DNA of 37,150 bases, taken from contig JAKUUO010000015.1 in assembly GCA_022448665.1 (NCBI GenBank), forward strand, positions 1-37,150, written 5' to 3'. Source of the stretch: Candidatus Thalassarchaeum betae (GTDB lineage: Archaea; Thermoplasmatota; Poseidoniia; Poseidoniales; Thalassarchaeaceae). A model generated the notes under the pieces. It saw only the letters and a list, made by a program, of their open reading frames with translations. It ran no database searches and was not told where the DNA came from. Shown here in pieces: positions 1-8,299 of this stretch (position 1 is its first letter; each line of letters begins with the position of its first letter). The position numbers and the translations under genes were made by a program.

Positions 1-732
1 TTGCCCGACGACCAGATGATTTCGCTGGTTCTGGTGGCAGCCCTGCTGCTGATATCCAAATTGCGTGACATGCTGGACTATAGCGGTCTCCTGGCTGCAA
101 TGGCAGTGGGCCTAGCGGTATCGCTGCTGGGCCACTGGACGTGGCTGGTCATCCTCATCGTCTTCCTCATAGTCGGCTCGCTAGCCACGAAATGGCGCTT
201 TGAGGAGAAGCAGGCCCTCTCCATTCAGGAGGCCAATGAGGGAGTCAGAAGCTGGCTCAATGTGACGGCTAACGGCGCAACGGCATCGATGATCGGCTTC
301 TGCAGCTGGTACTTCGGCGAAGCCGATTGGTACTACCTAGCCCTAGCCTCCTGTGTGGCCGTGGCAGCATCCGACACGCTGGCTTCGGAGATAGGCAGCC
401 TCGATCCGAGGACTCGCAGCATCATCAACCTCGAGGCCGTCCCTCCCGGAACGAACGGTGGAATGTCCCCCACTGGAACTGCTGCGGCCCTGTTCGGAGC
501 CCTCCTTATCGCAGTGGTCGCCGTGCTCATGGCCCCCACGGCAGGCGATTCGACCGATTCCGCAACTCTGCTGGTGGTCGTCACGACGATTGGCTGGCTC
601 GGCTGTCAAGTCGATTCGGTGCTGGGGGCCCTTTTGGAGAACGAGGGCTACATCGGCAAGCACACGGTGAATTTCCTAGCCACCTTGTCTGGGGCTGTCA
701 TGGCGGTCTATGTGGCATTCAGATTCCTTTAA
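1..732 (+). CDS. DUF92 / TMEM19-family integral membrane protein
   Basis: This is a very hydrophobic protein of about 243 aa with six or so predicted membrane helices. It carries the DUF92 signatures: a DTLASEIG stretch near residue 125, GTNGGMS near 150, and a C-terminal VNFLATLSGA near 225. The family's molecular role is poorly defined; plant and cyanobacterial relatives are linked to isoprenoid (phytyl phosphate) metabolism, and I do not carry that over as a function. The frame is open from the first base with TTG as a possible start, so the true start may lie outside the window, although the length is normal for the family. The gene ends 44 nt before the next gene on the same strand. Confidence 0.85.
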   Translation: MPDDQMISLVLVAALLLISKLRDMLDYSGLLAAMAVGLAVSLLGHWTWLVILIVFLIVGSLATKWRFEEKQALSIQEANEGVRSWLNVTANGATASMIGFCSWYFGEADWYYLALASCVAVAASDTLASEIGSLDPRTRSIINLEAVPPGTNGGMSPTGTAAALFGALLIAVVAVLMAPTAGDSTDSATLLVVVTTIGWLGCQVDSVLGALLENEGYIGKHTVNFLATLSGAVMAVYVAFRFL

Positions 733-749
733 CCGGAGAGCGTGAGGTT

Positions 750-758
750 TGTACTATA
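750..758 (+). promoter_or_regulatory. TATA-like box before the thioredoxin-like membrane protein gene
   Basis: The AT-rich GTACTATAC stretch sits about 22-27 nt before the ATG at 777 in otherwise GC-rich DNA. That is the archaeal TATA-to-start spacing for a transcript with little or no leader. A purine-rich AGAGGA lies between the two, so a short leader is also possible. Inferred from sequence only. Confidence 0.4.
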
Positions 759-776
759 CGAAAAGAGGACTTGGAC

Positions 777-3116
777 ATGGCAGAGGGCATCACAGCACAT
801 AGGACGAGCGTTCTGGTCCTGATGCTCATGCTTCTGATGGCCGTCTCCGCGAGCTCGATCGCGAATGCCCAGGACGCCGATGATTCAGAAGGCCCGGGAA
901 TCACATGGGAACTGCCCGAGAATCACATGCTCTACATGAAGGGCACAGAGCAGCAGCCCTTCCTCGACAGGAACTGGACCACTAACACCGGCGAGCCCTT
1001 GGGCAAGGCTGAGTTCACCAAGTTGGGCTCTGCGACCAATCCCAATCTGCTGGAAATCCAGTCAGCCCCGCTCGCCGAGTCATTCCGCTTTGAAGGCAAC
1101 ATCACTGTCAGGCTGTTCGCCTCGCTCGAATCGACCAACGACGGCTGTAGGCTGACCAACGTGCTTCCCGGTGCAGCCGGCGCCGAGACTGCCTTTCAGG
1201 TCTCTCTTTCTCTCGGCAGCACCGTTGTACTGGATGGCGCCGAGACGAACTCGCTTCCCATGGAGGAGTCTTATCTATCGGCTCATGAGTTCACCGTCCG
1301 GGCAACTGATGTGAACGTCTCCCTCGGGCCGGGGGACCTAGTCTCTATGGACATCGACGTCCAGCACGATTGCATCCAGACCGGTGTGCTGTGGTGGGGC
1401 ACCTACGATGCTACCTCTGGAATCATTCTGGATGGCGATGTCATAGATCCGCAGTTGGAATACACCATCGACTCGAACAGGATGGTAAGGGTCGAGTTCA
1501 CCCCAATCTCGCCATGGGGTCCCGATGACTTCGATGGACAGGTAGTGGAAATCGTCGGCCCCATGGACTGGGATGAGATGTTCCACGGATTCGGTAAGGA
1601 GGACCAGCGACTCGAGCACTTCGAGTCGCCGCATGGAACCCGGGTCGGCGAGGCCAACAGGACCATCATCACATGGTCCTCCGAGAAGCCATTGGAACCA
1701 GGCAGGTACATGGTCGATGCGTGCTTCACAGTCACCGACCAGGACCCCGGGGAGCTGTGTGACGCCATCGGAGTTCTGCGTTTCGAGGTTCCCGAAGACC
1801 CAAGGCCAATGGTGGCTGCCATGTGGGCCGCGGTCATCGTCCCACTGGGGATAATCGGTTGGATCGGCGCTTCTATGCGCGAGGCGATGCTGCCGATGCA
1901 GGCATATGCCGTCATTCTCCTGTTGGCACTGGCAGCCCTAGGACCGGCCCTTCATCTGCCTGACATCGATACCAATTCCCCTAGGAGCGAAGGCGCTGCA
2001 CCGTCATTCGCCCTCCTTTCTCACGGCGGCGGCGATATGGTGAAGCTGTCGGATCTGCTATCTGATTCAGATGCCGTCGTAGTCGGACTCTTCCAAACCA
2101 GTTCGCCCAACGCCGAGCGTCAGCACAAGGACTTCGAGGGCGCCGCCATCATGATCGATGCCGACATAGCCTTCGTTCAGATAGCGACCGGAGAGAATGT
2201 CCAATCAGTCGATCTGGACACCTACTCCCTATCGTTGAACGAGTCATGGCCACTATTGATGGACGAGTCCGACGCTTCGGTTGGGAACTCATTTCCCAGT
2301 GGTGCGACGGACGCAGTGATAGTCATAGATGCCGCGGGTTTCATCACGAGCTGGCAACCGGGGACCATGTCTGCCTTGGAGATAGAGGAGGCCGCATCCT
2401 CAGCATCCAAGGGCTCCGGGAACAACCCTCTGGCCCTGTTCTCGATGATCATCAGCACTGCTGTCCTACCTCTGTTGGTGCTGGCCATGCCCCGAAATAG
2501 GGAGATTGAGTTGCCCGAAGGGCCGATTTTCCCTGGCGCAGGCTCCTTGATGACAGCCGCGGCGGCGGCTCTCGGATTCGGTTTGTGGGCACTTCCGGTG
2601 GCCCTGATGGCTGCCTTGGGTCTGGGTTCGGTCTGGATATGGATTGAGTTGCTTCTGGCAGCCGTGCTGGTCTATCATGGCCTTTCGGTCCTGCTACGTG
2701 GTAGGATAATCGAGGTCGAAGCAATAGCGGCTAAGGGATATTCGCGCCTGCCAACGGAGTACAAGGCTTGGCGTGATGTGGCCGGGTTCAGCGAGGACGC
2801 CTATCTCGGCCTCTGGCTCGCATGGTTGCTCTGGCTGCGAAACCCCTCGATGATTCCCCAAGGTGTGGGCGCCGTAGCGCGCTCGGATTTGATAGGAATC
2901 CCACTCGCGATCCTCGCTATGCTGGGGTTCCTCCTCGCAGCGGGAATCATCGTCAGCCTAGCCCGATCCGTAGCCTTGGCCCCTGGGAAGATGGCGCGCG
3001 TTTTCGGATGGCTTAGTGTTGGTATACGCCCGCGCGCGTGGGGGCTGGCCTCAGCCACCCTCGGCGTCTGGGTTCTCCTCAGCCTTCTCGTAGGCCCTAT
3101 TCTCGGCTCCCTGTGA
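777..3116 (+). CDS. Large secreted/membrane protein with cysteine-less thioredoxin-like domain
   Basis: This is a 779-aa protein. The open frame extends upstream to 327 but overlaps the DUF92 gene there; ATG 777 gives a proper signal peptide (hydrophobic residues about 12-30 ending in SIANA). Residues about 35-340 look like extracellular beta-rich domains. Two membrane helices follow (about 345-395), then a thioredoxin/TlpA-like domain at about 405-545. That domain has a strand running into FQTSSPN where a TlpA protein would have FWATWCPPC, and a later strand VIVIDAAGFI like the usual ID-x-x-G. The CxxC position reads S443-P-N-A446, so the redox cysteines are gone. At least six more helices fill residues about 550-779. 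I do not recognise the whole-protein family. A scaffold or sensor role is possible, but no function is shown. Confidence 0.7.
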   Translation: MAEGITAHRTSVLVLMLMLLMAVSASSIANAQDADDSEGPGITWELPENHMLYMKGTEQQPFLDRNWTTNTGEPLGKAEFTKLGSATNPNLLEIQSAPLAESFRFEGNITVRLFASLESTNDGCRLTNVLPGAAGAETAFQVSLSLGSTVVLDGAETNSLPMEESYLSAHEFTVRATDVNVSLGPGDLVSMDIDVQHDCIQTGVLWWGTYDATSGIILDGDVIDPQLEYTIDSNRMVRVEFTPISPWGPDDFDGQVVEIVGPMDWDEMFHGFGKEDQRLEHFESPHGTRVGEANRTIITWSSEKPLEPGRYMVDACFTVTDQDPGELCDAIGVLRFEVPEDPRPMVAAMWAAVIVPLGIIGWIGASMREAMLPMQAYAVILLLALAALGPALHLPDIDTNSPRSEGAAPSFALLSHGGGDMVKLSDLLSDSDAVVVGLFQTSSPNAERQHKDFEGAAIMIDADIAFVQIATGENVQSVDLDTYSLSLNESWPLLMDESDASVGNSFPSGATDAVIVIDAAGFITSWQPGTMSALEIEEAASSASKGSGNNPLALFSMIISTAVLPLLVLAMPRNREIELPEGPIFPGAGSLMTAAAAALGFGLWALPVALMAALGLGSVWIWIELLLAAVLVYHGLSVLLRGRIIEVEAIAAKGYSRLPTEYKAWRDVAGFSEDAYLGLWLAWLLWLRNPSMIPQGVGAVARSDLIGIPLAILAMLGFLLAAGIIVSLARSVALAPGKMARVFGWLSVGIRPRAWGLASATLGVWVLLSLLVGPILGSL

Positions 3117-3178
3117 TGGACTGGATAAGTCAACCGAGAGCATCATAAGAGTGAGGCCCTAGGGCAAAGCACTCCTAC

Positions 3179-3366
3179 GGGGGTATAGTATAACCTGGTA
3201 GTACCGCGGGCTCCAGTTGCACGGGAATGACGACGAGAGGGTTTCTGATGGCTTTGATGACCAACTGGAGCACCGACCTGTCGCAACCCGAGAGCGTGCG
3301 CAATCCAGGTGCACGCTAAGTGGAAGACACCCGCTGATCTGGGTTCAAATCCCAGTGCCCCCACCA
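3179..3366 (+). tRNA. trnW: tRNA-Trp (CCA) with 112-nt intron, encoded CCA end
   Basis: The acceptor stem GGGGGTA (3179-3185) pairs with TGCCCCC (3356-3362), followed by A73 and an encoded CCA (3364-3366). The D stem is GTAT/GTAC (3188-3191, 3201-3204). The anticodon stem GCGGG (3206-3210) pairs with CCCGC (3330-3334). The anticodon CCA is 3213-3215, which is tryptophan. The T arm is CTGGG-TTCAAAT-CCCAG (3339-3355). A seven-base anticodon loop requires the intron to run 3217-3328, between positions 37 and 38, the standard archaeal site. I could not draw a clean bulge-helix-bulge: exon TCCA pairs with intron TGGA (3321-3324), but the flanking bulges are irregular. A second intron hairpin is GCGTGC/GCACGC (3294-3299, 3311-3316). 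Confidence 0.93.
3221..3281 (+). ncRNA. Box C/D guide RNA inside the tRNA-Trp intron (targets C34)
   Basis: Box C is ATGACGA (3227-3233), D' is CTGA (3245-3248), C' is TTGATGA (3254-3260) and D is CCGA (3273-3276). The guide spacers are 11 and 12 nt. A terminal stem pairs ACGGG (3221-3225) with CCTGT (3277-3281), including one wobble. The D guide CAACTGGAG (3262-3270) pairs over 9 bp with 3211-3219, which is the anticodon loop plus the first intron bases. The fifth base before box D, G3268, faces C3213, which is C34. This is the known N+5 rule and the known target of the tRNA-Trp intron in Haloferax and Pyrococcus. The D' guide has only a weak 4-bp match to A38-C41, so its target is unclear. 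Confidence 0.85.
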
Positions 3367-3445
3367 TTTCCTAACACAGCGTCCAGCATCTCGCGCTGCT
3401 CCCTTGAAGGTTGGATTGAAAGACTACGCGCAGTTCGCGTGTTCG

Positions 3446-5581
3446 ATGGATGCCAAGGTGCTCAATGCACTCCTGTGTGCCTTTCTGGTGATTCCCCTCG
3501 CTGGAAGCATAGCCCCTCCGACTGTCATGACACTGGATAAGCAGGGCTTGCAGTTGATTGAGGAGGGGCAAACTGCTCTGGTACCGGCACAAGCACCCGT
3601 GACTTGGGCCAACCCTGGGCCATGGTGGTCGTGGACATCGCTTGACGCAGATCGCAATGGCGTCCATGACTCCCTCCAGATCGCATCCGGTCCAGTCAAC
3701 ATCGGTCTCTCGTACGAGCGTGCCGTCACCGATTCCAACAGGGACGCACTCGCTCTGCTCGGGCATGAGATTCACCTCGAGCTCCCTGTCGTCGATGCTC
3801 TGCTGATTGGCGCTGTCGACGCTTCCGAAGTCCAAACGCTCGCCCAATTGGACGGCGTCGTGATGGTCGAGCGCTACGGCTCGCTAGTGTTCTATGGCGA
3901 TATTCAGACACCAGCGGTCAAGGCTCGCAATTCGACTGAGTATCCAATCGGCGCATGGGACCTCGGAATCAGCGGAGAGGGAGTGAACATAGCCTTGACC
4001 GACACCGGAGTCGACAACGAGCACCCGGGACTATCCAGCAAGTTCGTCGCCGGCTACGATGCCGTGTGCTACATGCACACAGACCCCCAGTGCCTACTGG
4101 CGGGCGGGCGCGAGGAGGACGGCTCCTTCGATCCTGACGACGGCAACCAGCACGGCACAGCTTGCATGGGGATGGCGAGTTCCACTGGAATCGAGCCCGA
4201 CGGCAGCCAGTCCAATTACTACGGAGCGGCACCGAACGCATCCCTCATCGATGTGCGTATAGGCACCGATGTCGGTGCAGGCCCCTTTGAGAACTACCTC
4301 CTCGAGCAGGAGTTCTACGAGTCTGCCATGAACGGCCTACAGTGGATTATCGACCACAGGGACGATGCATGGCCCGGAGTCGATGAAGCCAACCACGGAA
4401 TCGACATTATCTCCCTGTCATGGGGCATCACCAGCCACGAGAACGGCGGCTCGGACGGCACCGACATGCACAGCAGGATACTCGACGAGGCCATGGAGGC
4501 GGGCGTAACCGTCTCGAACGCCGCTGGCAACGATGGCCCCGACAATGACGGCCTATCGGGAATGAGCGCTTCTTCCCTTTCGATTACTGTCGCAGCCACT
4601 GACGACCACAACACCGTCGACCGCTCGGACGACACCATCGCATCCTACTCGTCTCGCGGCCAGCGCAGGGACAACGGGGACGGCAACCCCCTGAACGAGC
4701 TCATCCCCGAGATCAGCGCCCCGGGAACTAACATCATCCAAGCCGAGGGATGCTTCACCAGTGGCGGCTGCAACAACTTCCTTGGCGGCGACGCCTCTGA
4801 TAACTCCTACAGTGGCAGAGGGAGCGGGACCTCATACGCCACTCCTTCGATCAGCGGCGTTGCAGCTCTGGTCATCGAGGCGAACGCGAACCTGACGCCA
4901 CTGCAGGTGAAGGAAGTGCTCAAGCAGACCGCAGAGCGCCTCGGCGAGCCCAGCGCCCCTGACGTCGACCCCTACTGGAACCGGGACTTCGGTTACGGCT
5001 ACGTCGATGCTCACGCCGCAGTCACGCTGGCATTGTTTCTGGCGGCCAGTGGTCAGTCCGAGTCTGTCGACACGAGCCTGCAGAACCACCTGCTCAGCGT
5101 CATCGACTCCAATGGCACCATCAACGTCACAGGACACGCTTGGGGTCAGTTGGGCAGCATCGAGCGTGTCGAGTACCGCATCGACGGAGGCGACTGGGAT
5201 GAGACGACATATTCGGCCGAGCCGGGTGAGATAGGTGCACTGACTCCGTTCATGTGGCACGTCATCATGAACCCCGAAAAGCTCAGTGAGGGCGGCCATG
5301 AGATCGAGGTCAGGGCGGTCTCAGGAGAGGGCAACTCCCTGCCCGTACTGGTGACAGTGCACGGTTCGGGCAGTGAAGGTAATGGTTTCTCAGTCCCGCC
5401 TATCGTTATCGTGGGGATTGCCTCGGTGTTCGCTATCTGGGTAGCATCGCTGGCCCTGCTGAGGTTCCGCTCCGACGGCGAGATAGACAGCCTGCTGTCC
5501 AATCTGCGCAGGAAGGAAGAGGATTCCGCCATCGAAGAGGTCCTAGATGCAGAAATCGTTGACGAAGAGGCAATAGACTAG
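3446..5581 (+). CDS. Subtilisin-like serine protease (S8), membrane-anchored
   Basis: This is a secreted peptidase of 711 aa. ATG 3446 is preferred over the in-frame TTG 3404 because it places a signal peptide (hydrophobic residues about 5-22) at the N terminus. A prodomain-like region covers about 60-150. The catalytic triad is visible: Asp186 in DTGVD, His236 in QHGTA, and Ser463 in GSGTSYATP, with the oxyanion Asn362 in AAGND. After the catalytic domain comes a beta domain (about 530-635) with a VEYRIDGGDW motif seen in other archaeal surface proteins. One membrane helix follows at about 650-670, then a short acidic cytoplasmic tail. The enzyme would therefore sit on the outer face of the cell membrane and degrade extracellular protein. 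The preceding gene is tRNA-Trp, so it probably has its own promoter. Confidence 0.93.
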   Translation: MDAKVLNALLCAFLVIPLAGSIAPPTVMTLDKQGLQLIEEGQTALVPAQAPVTWANPGPWWSWTSLDADRNGVHDSLQIASGPVNIGLSYERAVTDSNRDALALLGHEIHLELPVVDALLIGAVDASEVQTLAQLDGVVMVERYGSLVFYGDIQTPAVKARNSTEYPIGAWDLGISGEGVNIALTDTGVDNEHPGLSSKFVAGYDAVCYMHTDPQCLLAGGREEDGSFDPDDGNQHGTACMGMASSTGIEPDGSQSNYYGAAPNASLIDVRIGTDVGAGPFENYLLEQEFYESAMNGLQWIIDHRDDAWPGVDEANHGIDIISLSWGITSHENGGSDGTDMHSRILDEAMEAGVTVSNAAGNDGPDNDGLSGMSASSLSITVAATDDHNTVDRSDDTIASYSSRGQRRDNGDGNPLNELIPEISAPGTNIIQAEGCFTSGGCNNFLGGDASDNSYSGRGSGTSYATPSISGVAALVIEANANLTPLQVKEVLKQTAERLGEPSAPDVDPYWNRDFGYGYVDAHAAVTLALFLAASGQSESVDTSLQNHLLSVIDSNGTINVTGHAWGQLGSIERVEYRIDGGDWDETTYSAEPGEIGALTPFMWHVIMNPEKLSEGGHEIEVRAVSGEGNSLPVLVTVHGSGSEGNGFSVPPIVIVGIASVFAIWVASLALLRFRSDGEIDSLLSNLRRKEEDSAIEEVLDAEIVDEEAID

Positions 5582-5638
5582 AGAATCCGCAGGATTCGAG
5601 GCACCTCATTCAAAGCCTAGAACACTCGTCCATGGGCC

Positions 5639-6787
5639 ATGGTGAGGTTCTCCGAGCGTGCGAACAGCATCAATCCGACTGGCGTGCGCCGGATGTTTGA
5701 CATGGCCGACGACGACGCGGTGCAGTTCGGGCTGGGAGAGCCAGACTTCCAACCTCCTGAAATTGCCATCGAAGCCTTCGCCAAAGCAATGAAAGATGGC
5801 AAGAACAAGTACACCACGACTGCTGGTCTGCCGGCTCTCAGGCAGAAGATAGCAGAGACATGGCATCATCGCATTCCGGAGTTGAACGCATCCAATGTCT
5901 GCATCACGATGAGCGGCACCAACGGATTGCTGGACATTTTTCTCGCTTTAGTCGGACCGGGCGACAACGTCCTGATTCCAGAGCCCTACTTCCCGCTCTA
6001 CCCTTCTGATGTCGTAATCTGCGGCGGCGAGCCGAATCTTTACCCCTGCACCTTCGAGAACGGCTTTGTCCCGACCATAGAAGACCTCGAATCGAGGGTC
6101 GATGAGAACACAGTGGCTGTCCTGTATAACTTCCCCAGCAACCCGACCGGCGGCAACGTGACCGCCTCCCAGAGGGACGAGTTGATCGCCTTCGCCAGTG
6201 AACATGATCTCTGGCTAATCACAGACGAGGTCTACGACCGTATCGTCTACGAAGGACAGCACGTTTCTTTCCTCGGCGCTGGATATGACAGGGTGATAAT
6301 GGTGCAGTCGTTCTCCAAGACCTTCGCTATGACTGGCTGGAGGATTGGATATATCCTCTCCTCGGACCAAGAAGCGATGGCCCAACTGACCAAGATGCAG
6401 TACTACGTCACGGCATGCAGCAACGATGCCATGCAGCACGCCGTCCTCAAGGCGCTGGAGGAAGCGCCGGATTACCCCCGGAAGATGTGCGCCGAATTCA
6501 AGACGCGGCGCGATTTGATCTGTGAACGACTCAATGCGATGCCGGGCGTCTCGTGCCATGTGCCCACGGGAGCGTTCTACGTGTTCCCCAAGGTGGATGT
6601 CCCGGGGATGAACAGCGAGGAGATTGCGATGGCCCTGCTCGAAGGCGGCGTCCTGTGTTCTCCGGGAACCGCGTTCGGCGCCGCAGGCGAAGGACACCTG
6701 CGCTTCGCTTACACCACCGGGCGTGAGGACATTGACAGGGGAATGGACCGAGTCGAGGCGGTGCTAGCGAGGCTGAGAGGGGACTGA
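5639..6787 (+). CDS. Class I/II aminotransferase (aspartate aminotransferase-like)
   Basis: This is a cytoplasmic PLP enzyme of 382 aa, normal for fold-type I aminotransferases. It transfers an amino group between an amino acid and a 2-oxo acid. The PLP lysine is K227 in SFSKTFAMTGWRIGY. The NFPSNPTGG motif (about 160-168) carries the cofactor-binding Asn, and the C-terminal LRFAYTT supplies the substrate-carboxylate Arg. The N-terminal FGLGEPDF is the usual substrate loop. Motifs fit the AspB/aromatic aminotransferase group; the exact substrate cannot be read from sequence. The start is the ATG following a run of out-of-frame ATGs. The next gene begins 7 nt after its stop, so the two may be co-transcribed. 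Confidence 0.93.
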   Translation: MVRFSERANSINPTGVRRMFDMADDDAVQFGLGEPDFQPPEIAIEAFAKAMKDGKNKYTTTAGLPALRQKIAETWHHRIPELNASNVCITMSGTNGLLDIFLALVGPGDNVLIPEPYFPLYPSDVVICGGEPNLYPCTFENGFVPTIEDLESRVDENTVAVLYNFPSNPTGGNVTASQRDELIAFASEHDLWLITDEVYDRIVYEGQHVSFLGAGYDRVIMVQSFSKTFAMTGWRIGYILSSDQEAMAQLTKMQYYVTACSNDAMQHAVLKALEEAPDYPRKMCAEFKTRRDLICERLNAMPGVSCHVPTGAFYVFPKVDVPGMNSEEIAMALLEGGVLCSPGTAFGAAGEGHLRFAYTTGREDIDRGMDRVEAVLARLRGD

Positions 6788-6794
6788 TACGCAC

Positions 6795-7013
6795 ATGAGC
6801 CCGTTCGCTTCGCTCGCCGTCTGCATGCTGTCGATGGCTGCCGGGTTGCAAGCCTCCAGCCTGAGGCCGAATCAGTATTCTGTGATCATACTCTGCTTCT
6901 CACTCGCATGGCTCTGGTTCGACGGCCCCAACGCGCCCGGCTTCGGACTCAGCTTAGGCTCTGGATGGGTAGTGCTGAATCAGGCCGTCGACCGGCTGGC
7001 CCCCCTTAATTGA
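6795..7013 (+). CDS. Small hydrophobic protein, two predicted membrane helices
   Basis: This is a 72-aa open frame beginning 7 nt after the aminotransferase stop. It has two hydrophobic stretches (about 4-22 and 28-43) joined by a short polar loop. I recognise no family. It fills the gap exactly up to the convergent gene, whose stop lies 3 nt further on, so almost no non-coding DNA would remain. It could be a real small membrane protein or chance coding in GC-rich DNA; its conservation in relatives would decide. Confidence 0.4.
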   Translation: MSPFASLAVCMLSMAAGLQASSLRPNQYSVIILCFSLAWLWFDGPNAPGFGLSLGSGWVVLNQAVDRLAPLN

Positions 7014-7016
7014 AAT

Positions 7017-8138
7017 CTAGTCCTCGAACAGTCTGAAGGGCAGGTCGATCATTCTGCCACCCTCCTCCTCTTCCGGCTCCTCGCCATCCTGTTCGTCTTG
7101 CTCATCATCTTCTGGCTTCGAAAAATCAGGTAGGGTGAAGGGGGAAATTCCGTCCTCCTCCTCTTCGGAATCCTCCTGCGGTGCGTCCAACAGCTCCATC
7201 TGCAGATTTTCCAAACCATGCTCCTGCCCCTTCATCCAGTCAGGCATGTCGTACGCACCACCTAATACAGATAAGGTGGTGAAGGTGGCCATCGGAAGCA
7301 CCGATATCGCCACTAGAAAGTCTATGATAGCGGTATCAGGGATTGCTGAGTCAGGCACGATGGCGTTCAGGATGGCTGTCTCAAGTTGCACCTCGTTCCA
7401 CTGCGTCACATCAACTTCTAGCCAATTCAGGGAGGCCGCTAGAAAAGTCCTCGCTATGAGCCAGAACAGCAGGATTGGGAGTACCCAGGAGAAGCGTGAG
7501 ACTCGCCATAGGACTGTCCGGAACATCGCAGCGATGCCAACCAGTCTCCATGAGATGACAGGTTGCATCCTAACAGCCACCCACAGCGCGATCATGTAAC
7601 CCACCATGCCCAGTTCGAAAGCACGGTCGGGTTGGATAATGCCCTCGGGCACCCCCTCCATTATCAGCAGCGGGACTGCGATTAGCAGGACCTGCATAGG
7701 GACCGCGAGGAGCTGTAGCCCTCCGTGCACTGAAATGAGGTCGTACTCATCGTCAGTAGTCTTACTGTGGACCAGCCGAGCCATCCTTCCGTACGGGCTG
7801 CCGTGGAGTGAAAGCCTCGCTCGATCTATCAGCGCAGGGTCCCCCTTCCTCCTGCTTAGTCCGAGAACCGGCGTCCAGCCTCCTCGATCGACCACCGCTG
7901 TCGGTCGGTAACCCCCGAATAGGAGTGCGAGCACAAGTGATAGCACCCCATATAGAAGCCCGGCTATGATTATCCAGTTCACCAGTTCAGTACGGACCGC
8001 CACCGAGAAGTTATCCCTGTCTATCTCCAGTAGATAGGTCAGTGAGAATCCGATAATGGGAATCAGGGTGACCTGGAGGAACACTACTGCGTACAGCATG
8101 GACCTCTGACGTATTTTGCGACTCGCCACGGGAGCCAC
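7017..8138 (-). CDS. Multi-pass membrane protein with acidic C-terminal tail, unknown function
   Basis: This 373-aa reverse-strand protein has about six predicted membrane helices (near residues 15-35, 52-73, 140-162, 172-190, 215-235 and 272-295). Its C-terminal 75 residues are highly acidic, with long Glu/Asp runs. I do not recognise the family. The start is uncertain: ATG 8138 is first, but a TATA-like CTTATGG at about 8154-8160 lies only about 20 nt upstream. If that is the promoter, the true start could be the in-frame ATG at 8099. It is divergent from the large surface-protein gene and convergent with the small membrane ORF. Confidence 0.65.
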   Translation of the reverse strand: MAPVASRKIRQRSMLYAVVFLQVTLIPIIGFSLTYLLEIDRDNFSVAVRTELVNWIIIAGLLYGVLSLVLALLFGGYRPTAVVDRGGWTPVLGLSRRKGDPALIDRARLSLHGSPYGRMARLVHSKTTDDEYDLISVHGGLQLLAVPMQVLLIAVPLLIMEGVPEGIIQPDRAFELGMVGYMIALWVAVRMQPVISWRLVGIAAMFRTVLWRVSRFSWVLPILLFWLIARTFLAASLNWLEVDVTQWNEVQLETAILNAIVPDSAIPDTAIIDFLVAISVLPMATFTTLSVLGGAYDMPDWMKGQEHGLENLQMELLDAPQEDSEEEEDGISPFTLPDFSKPEDDEQDEQDGEEPEEEEGGRMIDLPFRLFED

Positions 8139-8299
8139 GCCTCACCAAGCGACCATAAGCCCTTCACCGTGCTTCCATCCTCATTGTGCGGTTAGCCGAC
8201 CAGAATCAAACCGCCAAATACATGGGCTTCCGCCCTACGGGCGGCGAACGCGTCAACCGAACCTTCATACATGGTTTTGAGTCCCCCGAATTCATTCTC

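Noticed and set aside
327..776. Upstream in-frame extension of the thioredoxin-like membrane protein
   Set aside because: It lies within the DUF92 gene in another frame and lacks a hydrophobic or domain-like sequence; ATG 777 gives a signal peptide and follows a TATA-like box.
3143..3540. Reading frames over the tRNA-Trp region (for example the LGFEPRS-type translation)
   Set aside because: This is the usual translated shadow of a T arm; the region is explained by the tRNA and its intron.
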